A DNA stretch of 64,000 nucleotides from Proteiniphilum sp. UBA5384 (GCF_002410825.1 NZ_DHOS01000071.1:7145-71144); one strand, 5' to 3'. Counted from the first letter of the stretch, positions 24,118-33,115 are shown. Notes: generated by a model from the letters alone, not told the origin. Numbers and translations are program-made.

Positions 24118-25043
24118 TTGAACGTATCATCATCATAGAAAATGTAGATCCGGTCGTTTTTTTCGGCATCAACAATAGTAATATACAGTTGATCAAAACA
24201 CTGTATCCAAAGTTACGTATCGTTGCAAGAGGAAATGTGATCAAAGTGATCGGTGAAGAGGAGGAATTGGCCAGCTTCGAGGAAAAGATGCACGAACTGG
24301 AGAAATTCAGTAACGAGATGAATATGTTGAAAGAGGAGGATATCCTCGATATTGTAAAAGGTAAGGCTCCCGCCATTGTGAATGTGGATAATCTTATCAT
24401 CCATGGTCTGAACGGGAAACCAATCCTTGCCCGTACCGCCAATCAAAAGAAACTGGTGGAGGCCTTCGATGAAAACGATATGGTATTTGCCATTGGCCCG
24501 GCCGGTTCGGGGAAAACCTATACTGCCATAGCACTGGCAGTCCGTGCACTGAAAACAAAGAAAGTACGAAAAATCATCCTCAGCCGTCCCGCCGTGGAAG
24601 CAGGCGAGAAACTGGGATTCCTGCCCGGAGATATGAAGGAAAAGATAGACCCTTATCTTCAACCGTTATACGATGCGTTAGAGGATATGATCCCTCCATT
24701 AAAACTGAAAGAATATATCGAAAACAAAATCATACAAATTGCACCGCTCGCTTTTATGCGGGGACGTACTTTGAATGATGCAGTCATCATTCTGGATGAA
24801 GCGCAGAATACTACCAAGCCGCAGATAAAGATGTTCCTGACAAGGTTGGGGTTAAATGGCAAGATGATTATCACAGGTGATATCACCCAAATCGACCTAC
24901 CCAATTCACAGCAGTCTGGATTGGTCCATTCCCTGCAGATATTAAAAGATATTAGAGGTATAGGTACAGTAGAATTCAACAAGAAGGATATTGTACGCCA
25001 TAAACTCGTACAGAGGATTGTGGAAGCATATGAAAATCAATAA
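24114..25043 (+). CDS. PhoH family ATPase (PhoL-like)
   Basis: 309 residues. A small N-terminal KH-like region (residues 1-75) precedes the P-loop ATPase domain: Walker A GPAGSGKTYTA at about residue 126, SRPAVEAGEKLGFLPGDMKEK, Walker B VIILDEAQNTT, and ITGDITQIDLP. PhoH/PhoL proteins are ATPases linked with RNA metabolism and ribosome function together with YbeY in many bacteria. The start codon overlaps the previous stop (ATGA), so translation is coupled, and purC follows 28 bp later. Confidence 0.92.
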   Translation: MIERIIIIENVDPVVFFGINNSNIQLIKTLYPKLRIVARGNVIKVIGEEEELASFEEKMHELEKFSNEMNMLKEEDILDIVKGKAPAIVNVDNLIIHGLNGKPILARTANQKKLVEAFDENDMVFAIGPAGSGKTYTAIALAVRALKTKKVRKIILSRPAVEAGEKLGFLPGDMKEKIDPYLQPLYDALEDMIPPLKLKEYIENKIIQIAPLAFMRGRTLNDAVIILDEAQNTTKPQIKMFLTRLGLNGKMIITGDITQIDLPNSQQSGLVHSLQILKDIRGIGTVEFNKKDIVRHKLVQRIVEAYENQ

Positions 25044-25068
25044 ATCATCAAATCAGTAAATCAATTAT
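25036..25068. repeat. Tandem AAATCA-type words between phoH and purC
   Basis: The end of phoH and the gap to purC contain four near-copies of AAATCA (aatcaataaatcatcaaat and following). There is no coding or hairpin content. The texture is the same as at 26796-26820 and 13615-13662. Confidence 0.4.
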
Positions 25069-25071
25069 AAT

Positions 25072-26016
25072 ATGGAAGCATTAACAAAGACAAATTACAA
25101 TTTTCCCGGACAAACGGGTATTTATCACGGGAAAGTGCGCGATGTATACAGCATCGGTAAAGAAATACTGGTAATGATTGCTACAGACCGTATTTCAGCA
25201 TTCGACGTAGTATTGCCGAAAGGTATTCCATATAAAGGACAAGTATTAAACCAGATTGCATCGAAATTCCTGGATGCCACAGCCGATATAGTACCCAACT
25301 GGAAAACAGCCTCTCCCGACCCGATGGCGACGGTCGGTCATCAATGTGAACCCTATAAAGTGGAAATGGTGATCCGCGGTTATATTACCGGAAGTGCATG
25401 GCGTGAATACAAAAAAGGAGCACGTACAATATGCGGCCTCCCCCTACCGGAAGGATTGCGTGAAAACCAGAAATTCGAAACACCTCTGATCACTCCCACC
25501 ACAAAAGCAGATAAAGGACACGACGAGAATATCTCGAAAGAAGAGATCATCGCACAGGGACTGGTGAGCAGAGAAGAGTACGAACAACTGGAAAAATATA
25601 CTTATGCCCTGTTCAAACGCGGCACAGAAATGGCGGCAGAAAAAGGGCTAATCCTGGTTGATACCAAATACGAATTTGGCAGGAAAGATGGCAAGATCTA
25701 CCTGATTGATGAGATACACACTCCAGACTCCTCCCGTTATTTCTATAGTGAAGGCTATCAGGAGCGTTTCGAAAAAGGCGAAGAACAAAGGCAACTCTCC
25801 AAAGAATTTGTCCGCAAATGGCTAATGGATAATGGCTTTCAGGGACAATCCGGACAACAGGTTCCTGAAATGACAGATGAATATTGCCTAAGCGTATCGG
25901 AACGGTACATCGAATTATACGAAAAAATTGTAGGTGAGAAATTTGTAAAGGCCGATGCTGATAATCTGGAGTCACGCATTGAAAAAAATATCAACGACTA
26001 TCTCCGGACACTTTAA
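25072..26016 (+). CDS. purC: Phosphoribosylaminoimidazole-succinocarboxamide synthase
   Basis: 314 residues. SAICAR synthetase markers are present: GKVRDVYSIGKEILVMIATDRISAFD (ATP and substrate loop, residues 20-45), KVEMVIRGYITGSAWREY, PLITPTTKADKGHDENIS, LVDTKYEFG and IDEIHTPDSSRYF. It condenses CAIR with aspartate using ATP in purine biosynthesis. The length corresponds to the longer bacterial/yeast-like form. It lies between phoH and menG on the same strand with gaps of 28 and 35 bp. Together with the PurF-like protein upstream it gives this cluster a purine flavour. Confidence 0.96.
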   Translation: MEALTKTNYNFPGQTGIYHGKVRDVYSIGKEILVMIATDRISAFDVVLPKGIPYKGQVLNQIASKFLDATADIVPNWKTASPDPMATVGHQCEPYKVEMVIRGYITGSAWREYKKGARTICGLPLPEGLRENQKFETPLITPTTKADKGHDENISKEEIIAQGLVSREEYEQLEKYTYALFKRGTEMAAEKGLILVDTKYEFGRKDGKIYLIDEIHTPDSSRYFYSEGYQERFEKGEEQRQLSKEFVRKWLMDNGFQGQSGQQVPEMTDEYCLSVSERYIELYEKIVGEKFVKADADNLESRIEKNINDYLRTL

Positions 26017-26051
26017 TGGATAGCTATAGGTAAGCAATAAACAGACACAAA

Positions 26052-26798
26052 ATGACCTATAAAGTAGAAAAGGTAAACCCTTATAATTCCAATCAGCCGA
26101 AAAAGGAACAGGTAACACGGATGTTTGACAGCATCGCTCCCAATTATGACAGGTTGAATGGTACATTGTCATTAGGTATAGATGATTATTGGAGGAGAGA
26201 TGCACTGAAAGAACTGAGAAAATATCCTCATAGGCATATATTGGATATAGCTACCGGCACCGGCGACTTCGCCATCCTGGCACAGAAGATCCTGCTGCCA
26301 CAGAAAATTACGGCGGTGGACATATCAGAAGGGATGATGCAGGTAGGTAAGGAAAAAGTGAAAGCTAAGGGATTGGGGCAAACAATCTCTTTCGAAGTTC
26401 AGGATTGCGCAAACCTCTCTTTTAGCGATAATAGTTTTGATGCGGCTACCATCGCATTCGGAGTGCGTAATTTTGAAGATATCGACAAAAGTTTCCGGGA
26501 GGTATTTCGTGTATTGAAACCGGGAGGACTGTTTCTTTTCATCGAACTTACTACACCACAGGATACACCGATGAAGCAATTATATGCTACCTACACGAAG
26601 TATGTGATGCCGGTACTTTCCGGTATGTTTGCCACTGAACAGAGGGCATATCACTACCTTCCGGAATCTATAGCCGCTTTTCCACAAGGGAGAGAGATGA
26701 TGTTGATATTGAAAAAGAACGGATTCACTAATATCCGGTTAAGAAGGTACACGCTTGGGATTACAACCCTTTATATGGCAGAAAAACCCTTCAATTGA
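26052..26798 (+). CDS. menG: Demethylmenaquinone methyltransferase
   Basis: 248 residues. Class I SAM-dependent methyltransferase with the MenG/UbiE signatures VTRMFDSIAPNYDRLNGTLS, HILDIATGTGDFAI (SAM motif I at about residues 64-76), AATIAFGVRNFEDIDKSFREVFRVLKPGG, and the C-terminal TLGITTLYMAEKP. It methylates demethylmenaquinone to menaquinone in the anaerobic respiratory chain. Menaquinone would be the electron acceptor for the glycerol-3-phosphate dehydrogenase encoded at 61487-63058. It is 35 bp after purC and 22 bp before aroE. Confidence 0.95.
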   Translation: MTYKVEKVNPYNSNQPKKEQVTRMFDSIAPNYDRLNGTLSLGIDDYWRRDALKELRKYPHRHILDIATGTGDFAILAQKILLPQKITAVDISEGMMQVGKEKVKAKGLGQTISFEVQDCANLSFSDNSFDAATIAFGVRNFEDIDKSFREVFRVLKPGGLFLFIELTTPQDTPMKQLYATYTKYVMPVLSGMFATEQRAYHYLPESIAAFPQGREMMLILKKNGFTNIRLRRYTLGITTLYMAEKPFN

Positions 26799-26820
26799 TA
26801 TGACAATATGATGATTTGAT
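26796..26820. repeat. Low-complexity word repeat between menG and aroE
   Basis: The 22-bp gap consists of near-repeats of GATATGA/ATATGATGATTTGATATG. It belongs to the same type of intergenic filler seen at 25036-25068 and 13615-13662. Confidence 0.35.
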
Positions 26821-27579
26821 ATGGAAACTTACGGTCTGATCGGTTTTCCGTTGAAACACTCATTCTCGGCTAAATTCTTCACGGAAAAATTCCGGAATGA
26901 ACAGCTAGAGGCCGAATACCTGAATTTTGAGATTAAGGATATTCAGGAGATTCATCATATCATTCTGTTAAATCAGCAATTGAAAGGATTAAATATTACC
27001 ATTCCTTATAAAGAACGGGTAATTCCCTTCCTGGATAATATTTCGGAAGAGGCCAAAAAGATTGGAGCCGTGAATGTAATCCAAATAGAAAGAAGACCGG
27101 GTGATAAATGTTATTTCAGACTTACCGGTTACAACACTGATTATATAGGTTTCAGACAATCGATTTCACCGTTGTTAAATACCGCATTTCATAGGAAAGC
27201 ATTGATTCTGGGAACCGGGGGAGCATCGAAAGCCGTTGCACAGGCATTCACTGATATGCAGGTCTCATGGCATTATGTGTCACGCACTCCCGGCGTGAAC
27301 AGGTTTACCTATGACGACCTTACTCCTTCGATCATCGCGGAGCATACAATTATTGTAAATGCCTCACCTGTGGGCACCTTCCCTGAAATCAACTATTGCC
27401 CGCATATCCCTTATTCTTTTCTCACCCCCCGTCATCTACTTTATGACCTGATTTACAATCCTGAAGAAACCTTATTCCTGCAAAAAGGAAAAAAACAGGG
27501 AGCTATCACTAAAAACGGCCGGGAAATGCTGGAACTTCAGGCATTGGCTGCCTGGGAGATATGGAACGATACTGACTAA
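26821..27579 (+). CDS. aroE: Shikimate dehydrogenase
   Basis: 252 residues. The substrate-binding SxS motif is in PLKHSFSAKFF (near residue 14). The catalytic Lys lies in NITIPYKE (about residue 64), the partner Asp in NTDYIGF, and the NADPH-binding loop is LGTGGASKAV. It reduces 3-dehydroshikimate to shikimate in the chorismate pathway, which also supplies menaquinone precursors. It is the last gene of the phoH-purC-menG-aroE run; this order is common in Bacteroidales. Confidence 0.95.
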   Translation: METYGLIGFPLKHSFSAKFFTEKFRNEQLEAEYLNFEIKDIQEIHHIILLNQQLKGLNITIPYKERVIPFLDNISEEAKKIGAVNVIQIERRPGDKCYFRLTGYNTDYIGFRQSISPLLNTAFHRKALILGTGGASKAVAQAFTDMQVSWHYVSRTPGVNRFTYDDLTPSIIAEHTIIVNASPVGTFPEINYCPHIPYSFLTPRHLLYDLIYNPEETLFLQKGKKQGAITKNGREMLELQALAAWEIWNDTD

Positions 27580-27709
27580 AAAATAACCGCCCCCTTACTT
27601 CTTCCAGTAAAGGGACGATCCAATCCTTAGTCATTGTATCTTAGAAAAATATATGTTAACTAAGAAATATATAGAGGTGCGATAGTGTAGTTTGTTTTTC
27701 TTACAATGA

Positions 27710-28075
27710 CTACGGGAGTTCAATCTCTTCCTGCTGCTTTTGAGGCTCTTCGGCTTCTACCGGAGCTGCTACTTCTTTTCCTTCAGCATCAAGATATACT
27801 GTCCTTGAAGACTGGTCATCTTTCTTCGTTAGCTCTACTTTTGTCAATTGCTTTTCCGCATTGTATTTGAGTGTGACGATATTGTACTCTTGAGTAAAAG
27901 AATTTACCGCTGTCTGTACAACTTCACTTAAATCCTGCAACTGAACTTCTATGAAGCCATCATCTTCTAAAGCCATTGTGACTGAAGGTTGATTCTCTAA
28001 AGCATGCACTTTCTGGATATTTGTCGAAACAAGCATACCTGCAATGATTGCGACTGATAAAATAACTTTTTTCAT
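27710..28075 (-). CDS. Secreted protein of unknown function
   Basis: 121 residues with a clear signal peptide (MKKVILSVAIIAGMLVSTN, cleavage near residue 25). The mature protein has two beta-rich stretches (TMALEDDGFIEVQLQDL and TLKYNAEKQLTKVELTKKDD...TVYLDAEGKEV) and a Glu/Gln/Pro tail (EAEEPQKQQEEIELP). I recognise no family. It is encoded divergently from the hybrid histidine kinase, so it could be a target or a periplasmic partner of that two-component system, but there is no direct evidence. Confidence 0.7.
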   Translation of the reverse strand: MKKVILSVAIIAGMLVSTNIQKVHALENQPSVTMALEDDGFIEVQLQDLSEVVQTAVNSFTQEYNIVTLKYNAEKQLTKVELTKKDDQSSRTVYLDAEGKEVAAPVEAEEPQKQQEEIELP

Positions 28076-28389
28076 AACGATAAAATTTTAAAAAATAAAA
28101 ACCTCATTGATTTTCTATTCCGTTTGTTTTTTTAATGTCTTACTGACGATAATTATATATCAAATTAAAGGCCAAAAACACACAAGAGCGCCAATCCTAT
28201 ACGTAATAATCTTTATACTAACGATTTATCCCTTTAACCTGTATTATAGACCTAACAACATTATTGTAGAAAAGCTGTGGAAATTGTGGAAAAATTACAC
28301 AACTCGCTCCCAACAATCCACACTTTCCAGTACCAACAAGCCCATATAAAAAAGTATGAGAATTAAAACTTATGCTGTATATTTGAATA
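28076..28389. other. Divergent intergenic region, no gene seen
   Basis: These 314 bp are AT-rich and without a plausible coding frame. Two near-identical words (CTGTGGAAA and TTGTGGAAA) lie at 28275-28291. A TATATTTG box at 28378-28385 ends four bases before the kinase ATG at 28390. No sigma-54 -24/-12 element (TGGCAC-N5-TTGC) was found on either strand. Confidence 0.5.
28378..28385 (+). promoter_or_regulatory. TAnnTTTG box immediately before the kinase start codon
   Basis: TATATTTG is followed only by AATA before the ATG at 28390. If it is the functional -7 box, transcription would begin at or next to the A of the start codon, giving a leaderless mRNA. No TTTG is seen 19-20 bp upstream, so this may be chance. 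Confidence 0.35.
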
Positions 28390-30936
28390 ATGGAACAAAA
28401 AAAATCAACTGAACAAAGGGTCAGGATAAAAATAGGATTGATATTCCTGGTAATTATCCTCTTTTTTACCGGATTGTTCTACTATTCCTATTTACTAAAA
28501 AAGAATATGGATATCCAAAAAGCGGAGATGGACAATTCATACAAGGTACTGTCTAAAAGTAACCGGTTGATTAATTCCATACAACAGGCACAGGATATAT
28601 TGAATATGTACCTTGTTTCTCCCCGCCGGACATTTCAAAAGCAATACGATTCCATCACCACTGACATATCCTCGCAAATAATGGATATAAAAGAGATGAA
28701 GCCTGAGAGGCAGCAGGATGTACTCCTGCAGGATATCGACTCTTTATTGCAGGAGAAAAACCGGATTGTACGCCGGCTGACAGGACTGTTCAGATCTGAA
28801 AATCCACTGACGGAACTCGACGAGAAGATCAACCGCTACGATGAAATCATCCAGGATTCGGTTGTAGTGACTACCAATATTGACACGATGCGAATAGAAA
28901 AACAGAGGAAAGGTAGTTTCTGGAATCGTGTCAGGAATGTCTTCGACCCGAAACACGTGGCGGATACAACCATCAATATTACGCGCACCGAACAGGAGTC
29001 TTGGTCTGCCAAGAAAGTAGACACCCTTATGTATGCAGACCTCAAAAATATCACCGAAGAAGCCTCCCGGTCCTATTCTTCCCATATACAAGGGATCGAG
29101 AGAGAGGTGCGGGAACTTTTGCTTGCCGAACAAAATATATCCCTTCACATTTCCCAGTTAACCAATGATTTTTATAATGAAGCTATCCGGATAACATGGA
29201 AAGGGACCGAAAACAGTGAAGATCTCAACCAGAGTATTTTCAAGTTTGCCCTTCTGGTAGGCACACTTTCCATTTTTATCATCCTGGTTATCACCCTCTT
29301 AATTATCAACGACCTCAACAAGGGGCAGAAAGCAAGAACTGATCTGGCGAGAGAGAAACAACTTACGGAAGAACTGATAGAGAGTCGTCACAAACTACTG
29401 CTATCCGTATCGCATGATATCAAAACCCCACTTAGTTCTATGATGGGATATATGGAGATGTGGGATTCAGAAGAGAGAGATAAAGACAAAAAACGACAAC
29501 TGCAATCCGCACGGAATTCTGGAAAGCATATCCTGACCATGCTCACCAATCTGCTTGAATTCTCCCGACTGCAACAGAAATCGGGCTCATTACATTATAG
29601 CCGATTCAATCTGATTGCACTCATGGAAGATATTATCCGTATGTTCCAACCTCTTACAGAAGAAAAATCATTGACCCTGACATTTGAGAATATTGCCTCC
29701 TCTCCTTTATATATCAATACGGACCAGACCCTTTTAAAGCAGATACTCACCAATGTGGTTTCAAATGCCGTAAAATACACGGTCCAGGGGGGAATCAATA
29801 TACAATTGCAGTATGACAACGGCCAAATGATTTTCACCGTCACGGATACCGGTATCGGGATGGATCCAATTGAAATACCGGAAATATTCAAACCGTTCTC
29901 CCGTATGCAAAACCCTTTGAAAGCGGAAGGGAGCGGATTTGGGATGTATGTCACCAAAGGATTGGTGAATATGTTGAAAGGGGAGATAAAAGTGGACTCT
30001 TGCAAAGGAAAGGGAACCCGTGTAGCCATAGCCCTGCCTATCGCTAAAACCGAAGATCAGATACCTCCCGGCAACAGCATCAATAAGCGGGGTTCCCTCA
30101 CAACCGATTCCGGTCACTCCAAACAAGATGGAAAGCTACATAAGATACTGATTTTTGAAGATGACCTCTCCTTGGGAAACATGATAAGGGAATATCTCGC
30201 ACGCAATGGACATAAAGCAAAACTATGCAGTAATCCCCGCGATGTAGAAGGCTTTTTAAGAGTTATCCTCCAGTTTGACATTGTATTTACCGACATGCAA
30301 ATGACAGAAATAACAGGAATAGATATTCTGCATAGAGTAAGAAAAAGAGATACACATATACCGGTATGGTTAATGACTGCACATGACGATTATACGATAG
30401 AGAAAGCTCTTTCAGAAGGATTTTCCGGCCTAATCAAAAAACCTATCCAAATGAGTGATCTTTCTGATATACTATCACGGGAAAAAGTTATACAGGACAA
30501 GGAAAAAAATGTGGAGGAAGAAAAAAAGGACCAACCTAAGGAAGAAAGAAAGGACCTGCTCGAGGAAGAGCAGAATATCCCGTTGGGGGATGGTAATTTT
30601 AGCGGGACATTCCCCAGTCTGTCGGCGCTTTTTCAAGGGGATAAAACATCCATCATAGACATCTTGTCCGGTTTTGTAGAGTCGTCCGATAGAGATATGG
30701 ACATCCTGACTATTTACATCGAAGAAGGAAATTTTGAGAAAGCACAGGAATTGTGCCATAAAATCCATCCTTTTCTGTACCAGCTTGACGCAGGTTATCT
30801 CTGTACGATCTTACACAAAATGGATCGCTTACGGGGAGAAGACGAATCAACCTATCCCGATTGGAAAAAAGATCTGTCGAAAACAATTGGGGAGATAAGG
30901 GAATTCTGTGCCAATATAACCCGGAACTACCTGTAA
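28390..30936 (+). CDS. Hybrid sensor histidine kinase with receiver and Hpt domains
   Basis: 848 residues. Membrane segments at about residues 14-36 and 285-308 flank a periplasmic sensor of about 250 residues rich in coiled-coil-like helices. The cytoplasmic kinase has the H-box SVSHDIKTPLSSMMGY with His342, the N-box NVVSNAVKYT, and G-boxes DTGIGM and GSGFGMYV. A receiver domain (residues about 580-700) has the phospho-acceptor Asp635 in VFTDMQM and the conserved Lys in LIKKPI. After an acidic linker, the C-terminal domain has the Hpt-like CHKIHPFLYQL with His790. All relay sites for His-Asp-His transfer are therefore present. The final acceptor is probably the sigma-54-type regulator encoded convergently 18 bp away. 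The signal is unknown. Confidence 0.93.
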   Translation: MEQKKSTEQRVRIKIGLIFLVIILFFTGLFYYSYLLKKNMDIQKAEMDNSYKVLSKSNRLINSIQQAQDILNMYLVSPRRTFQKQYDSITTDISSQIMDIKEMKPERQQDVLLQDIDSLLQEKNRIVRRLTGLFRSENPLTELDEKINRYDEIIQDSVVVTTNIDTMRIEKQRKGSFWNRVRNVFDPKHVADTTINITRTEQESWSAKKVDTLMYADLKNITEEASRSYSSHIQGIEREVRELLLAEQNISLHISQLTNDFYNEAIRITWKGTENSEDLNQSIFKFALLVGTLSIFIILVITLLIINDLNKGQKARTDLAREKQLTEELIESRHKLLLSVSHDIKTPLSSMMGYMEMWDSEERDKDKKRQLQSARNSGKHILTMLTNLLEFSRLQQKSGSLHYSRFNLIALMEDIIRMFQPLTEEKSLTLTFENIASSPLYINTDQTLLKQILTNVVSNAVKYTVQGGINIQLQYDNGQMIFTVTDTGIGMDPIEIPEIFKPFSRMQNPLKAEGSGFGMYVTKGLVNMLKGEIKVDSCKGKGTRVAIALPIAKTEDQIPPGNSINKRGSLTTDSGHSKQDGKLHKILIFEDDLSLGNMIREYLARNGHKAKLCSNPRDVEGFLRVILQFDIVFTDMQMTEITGIDILHRVRKRDTHIPVWLMTAHDDYTIEKALSEGFSGLIKKPIQMSDLSDILSREKVIQDKEKNVEEEKKDQPKEERKDLLEEEQNIPLGDGNFSGTFPSLSALFQGDKTSIIDILSGFVESSDRDMDILTIYIEEGNFEKAQELCHKIHPFLYQLDAGYLCTILHKMDRLRGEDESTYPDWKKDLSKTIGEIREFCANITRNYL

Positions 30937-30954
30937 AAAAAAATTATAGTCCCG

Positions 30955-32325
30955 CTAAACTTCCTTTAAGCCAATATTATATTGGTGCATTTTATTGTAA
31001 AGTGTTTTTCTGTCGATCTGCAAAAGGATGGCCGCCTTAGTCTTGTTACCCCCCACTTGTTCCAATGCTCTCAGAATTTTCTCTTTTTCCTCTTCCGGCT
31101 CCACATAGAGGGAGATATCGGACATTGGGATAGACTCTTCTTTTCGGGCAGTGAATACCGGTAAACTGTTTGGAATAATACTATCGCCTCTTGTAAAAAG
31201 GACAGCCCTACGGATCACGTTACGCAACTCCCTCAGGTTGCCCGACCATCCATAGTTTTGCAATGCGACCAACGCTTCGGGAGAAATAAAATCCACCTGC
31301 CGCCCAAGTTCCCTGTTTGCCTCTTTCCTGAAATGATGGGCGTATGAGGGAATATCTTCCGTACACTCCCGTAATGCCGGGACCTTGATCATAAACTCAT
31401 TCAACCGGTGATAAAGATCCTCCCTGAAATTACCTTCACTGATCGCTTTCTCCAGATTCTCATTGGTGGCTGTAATGATCCGCACATCCACAGTCAAGTC
31501 AGTTGAAGTACCCACCGGCCGGACTTTCTTCTCCTGAAGGGTACGCAATAGCTGCATCTGTACGCCGTAAGGCAGGTTACCCACCTCGTCAAGGAACAGT
31601 GTTCCTCCATGCGCTTCCCTGAAAAATCCGGTCTTATCTTCTATGGCAGAGGTAAACGAACCTTTCTTATGACCAAAAAGCTCACTCGGAGCCAGTTCTA
31701 TGGAAAGGCTACCGCAATCCACTGCGATGAAAGGGCCTTTGGCTCGGTTACTACGGGTATGGATCAAACGGGCTACATGTTCTTTCCCGGTACCGCTTTC
31801 TCCGATGATCATCACCGCCATCTGTGTGGGAGCAACCAGGTCTATATGGGTATACATCTGTGCTGAAAGGGGACTCTGTCCTTCCACAAACTGATTGTCT
31901 TCCTGCTCGTTCTTTTTCTCCGCCTGTTGTTTGACGGGAGGGGTACTGTTTTCCTTCCGGGTATCAAACGCAGCCTCAATCTTTTTTGCCAGGATTTCCG
32001 GGTTGATAGGTTTTTCCAGAAAATCGAATGCACCCAGTTTGATCGCCGACACTGCCGTCTGTATCTCGCCGTACCCCGTCATAATAATAACAGGCATCAA
32101 CTTCTTCTTTTCGTTCAACCAATTCAGGAGCATGATACCGTCGCCATCGGGCAGGCGTAAGTCGGACAAGACAACCTGACAGGAATCCGGTTGGGAAAGC
32201 ACTTCCTGCGCCGCCACCATGCCGGAGCATAATATTGCCGAAAATCCGTTCCGCTCGAACCATTTCTGAAGCATAGCCCCGAAAGAACGGTCATCCTCTA
32301 CTATCAATATTTTTCGATCCTTCAC
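30955..32325 (-). CDS. NtrC-type response regulator with altered GAFTGA loop
   Basis: 456 residues. The receiver domain has Asp11/Asp12, Asp55 (VVLSDLRLPDGDG) and Lys105. The AAA+ domain has Walker A GESGTGKE (175-182), Walker B GTLFLDE (241-247) and the R-finger region FREDLYHRLNEF. The loop that touches sigma-54, normally GAFTGA, is GSFTSA at 222-227. The C-terminus is a Fis-type helix-turn-helix (GGNKTKAAILLQIDRKTLYNKM). The family opens sigma-54 promoters with ATP hydrolysis when phosphorylated. The phosphodonor is probably the hybrid kinase encoded on the facing strand. The Ser in place of the second Gly of the loop may weaken or change sigma-54 contact. Confidence 0.92.
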   Translation of the reverse strand: MKDRKILIVEDDRSFGAMLQKWFERNGFSAILCSGMVAAQEVLSQPDSCQVVLSDLRLPDGDGIMLLNWLNEKKKLMPVIIMTGYGEIQTAVSAIKLGAFDFLEKPINPEILAKKIEAAFDTRKENSTPPVKQQAEKKNEQEDNQFVEGQSPLSAQMYTHIDLVAPTQMAVMIIGESGTGKEHVARLIHTRSNRAKGPFIAVDCGSLSIELAPSELFGHKKGSFTSAIEDKTGFFREAHGGTLFLDEVGNLPYGVQMQLLRTLQEKKVRPVGTSTDLTVDVRIITATNENLEKAISEGNFREDLYHRLNEFMIKVPALRECTEDIPSYAHHFRKEANRELGRQVDFISPEALVALQNYGWSGNLRELRNVIRRAVLFTRGDSIIPNSLPVFTARKEESIPMSDISLYVEPEEEKEKILRALEQVGGNKTKAAILLQIDRKTLYNKMHQYNIGLKEV

Positions 32326-32410
32326 CTCTCCAATCAGTTATAATGTAAAGATAGATGATTTATTTCTGATCAGAAAGCGACTAACCGTCACATTGATAAA
32401 CGGTAACATT

Positions 32411-32794
32411 TCAGGATGCGTGATTAAGTTTTTTTCTCAATACATTTGTTACTCCAAATATATACACAGCTCCGGATACAATATAAATATATATTCCCGT
32501 AGTTTCTAAAGACGATATTTTATTTCCAGATGAGAAGATAATCAATGTCACTATTAATATGACACAAATCATAAGATTTCCGACTTGGACTGGAGAACCA
32601 TGGTGCTCTTTATTACGCCTTGTCATATACATTAGAAAACAAGAGAAAAAAAACAGAACAAATAATATAATAAAAAAACTCACAATCGGAGTTTCTCCAA
32701 TAAATAAAAACAAGAAGGCAGCCGCATAGAAAATTAAAAATAAATATTTTAAGATTTTCATGACATTATAATTTTTTATCTGACAACTATTCAT
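32411..32794 (-). CDS. Small membrane protein of unknown function
   Basis: 127 residues, about four predicted membrane segments (ILKYLFLIFYAAAFLFLFIG, FFIILFVLFFFSCFLMYM, GNLMICVILIVTLIIFSS, and TTGIYIYIVSGAVYIFGVTN). The annotated start may be eleven codons upstream of a better one: Met12 (MKILKYLFLIF, ATG ending at 32761) fits the usual basic beginning. No family was recognised. It follows the small lipoprotein gene by 2 bp, so the two are an operon, and it lies behind the response regulator gene's start. Confidence 0.6.
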   Translation of the reverse strand: MNSCQIKNYNVMKILKYLFLIFYAAAFLFLFIGETPIVSFFIILFVLFFFSCFLMYMTRRNKEHHGSPVQVGNLMICVILIVTLIIFSSGNKISSLETTGIYIYIVSGAVYIFGVTNVLRKKLNHAS

Positions 32795-32796
32795 TC

Positions 32797-33054
32797 CTAT
32801 TCTCCTTCACTCACTAACTTCTCCCAAGAGTCAACAACGGAATCTTCTTCCTCGACTCCATTTTTACTGCTCTTTGTTTTTAACCTATTCCCAATTTTCT
32901 GATAAAAATCATCTAAAAAGAGATTGTGCTCTTTCCCAATAAAGGAGGCCAACGATTCCTTTTCCGTTTCTGGTATAACGTTAATTACGCTATCATTACT
33001 ACACGACAATAAGAATAAAAAGGACAATAGATAAACCAAAAATCCTGTTTCCAT
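32797..33054 (-). CDS. Small lipoprotein-like protein of unknown function
   Basis: 85 residues with the N-terminus METGFLVYLLSFLFLLSCSNDS, in which LLSC is a good lipobox (Cys18), although a basic residue before the hydrophobic part is missing. An in-frame stop just upstream rules out an earlier start. The mature part is acidic and polar and ends VDSWEKLVSEGE. No family was recognised. It is the first gene of a two-gene unit with the small membrane protein. A TAGGTTTG box lies at 33108-33115. Confidence 0.6.
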   Translation of the reverse strand: METGFLVYLLSFLFLLSCSNDSVINVIPETEKESLASFIGKEHNLFLDDFYQKIGNRLKTKSSKNGVEEEDSVVDSWEKLVSEGE

Positions 33055-33107
33055 ATTAAAAATTTAATGGTTAGAATTAAAAAATACTATTCCCCTATTA
33101 TATAAAA

Positions 33108-33115
33108 CAAACCTA
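33108..33115 (-). promoter_or_regulatory. TAnnTTTG -7 box for the small lipoprotein gene
   Basis: The minus strand reads TAGGTTTG, 53 bp before the ATG. A -33 element at the correct distance is not visible. Confidence 0.35.

Noticed and set aside
27590..27616. A possible terminator hairpin after aroE (CCCTTACT against AGTAAAGGG).
   Set aside because: There are only about eight pairs with a bulge, and no T run follows on either strand.
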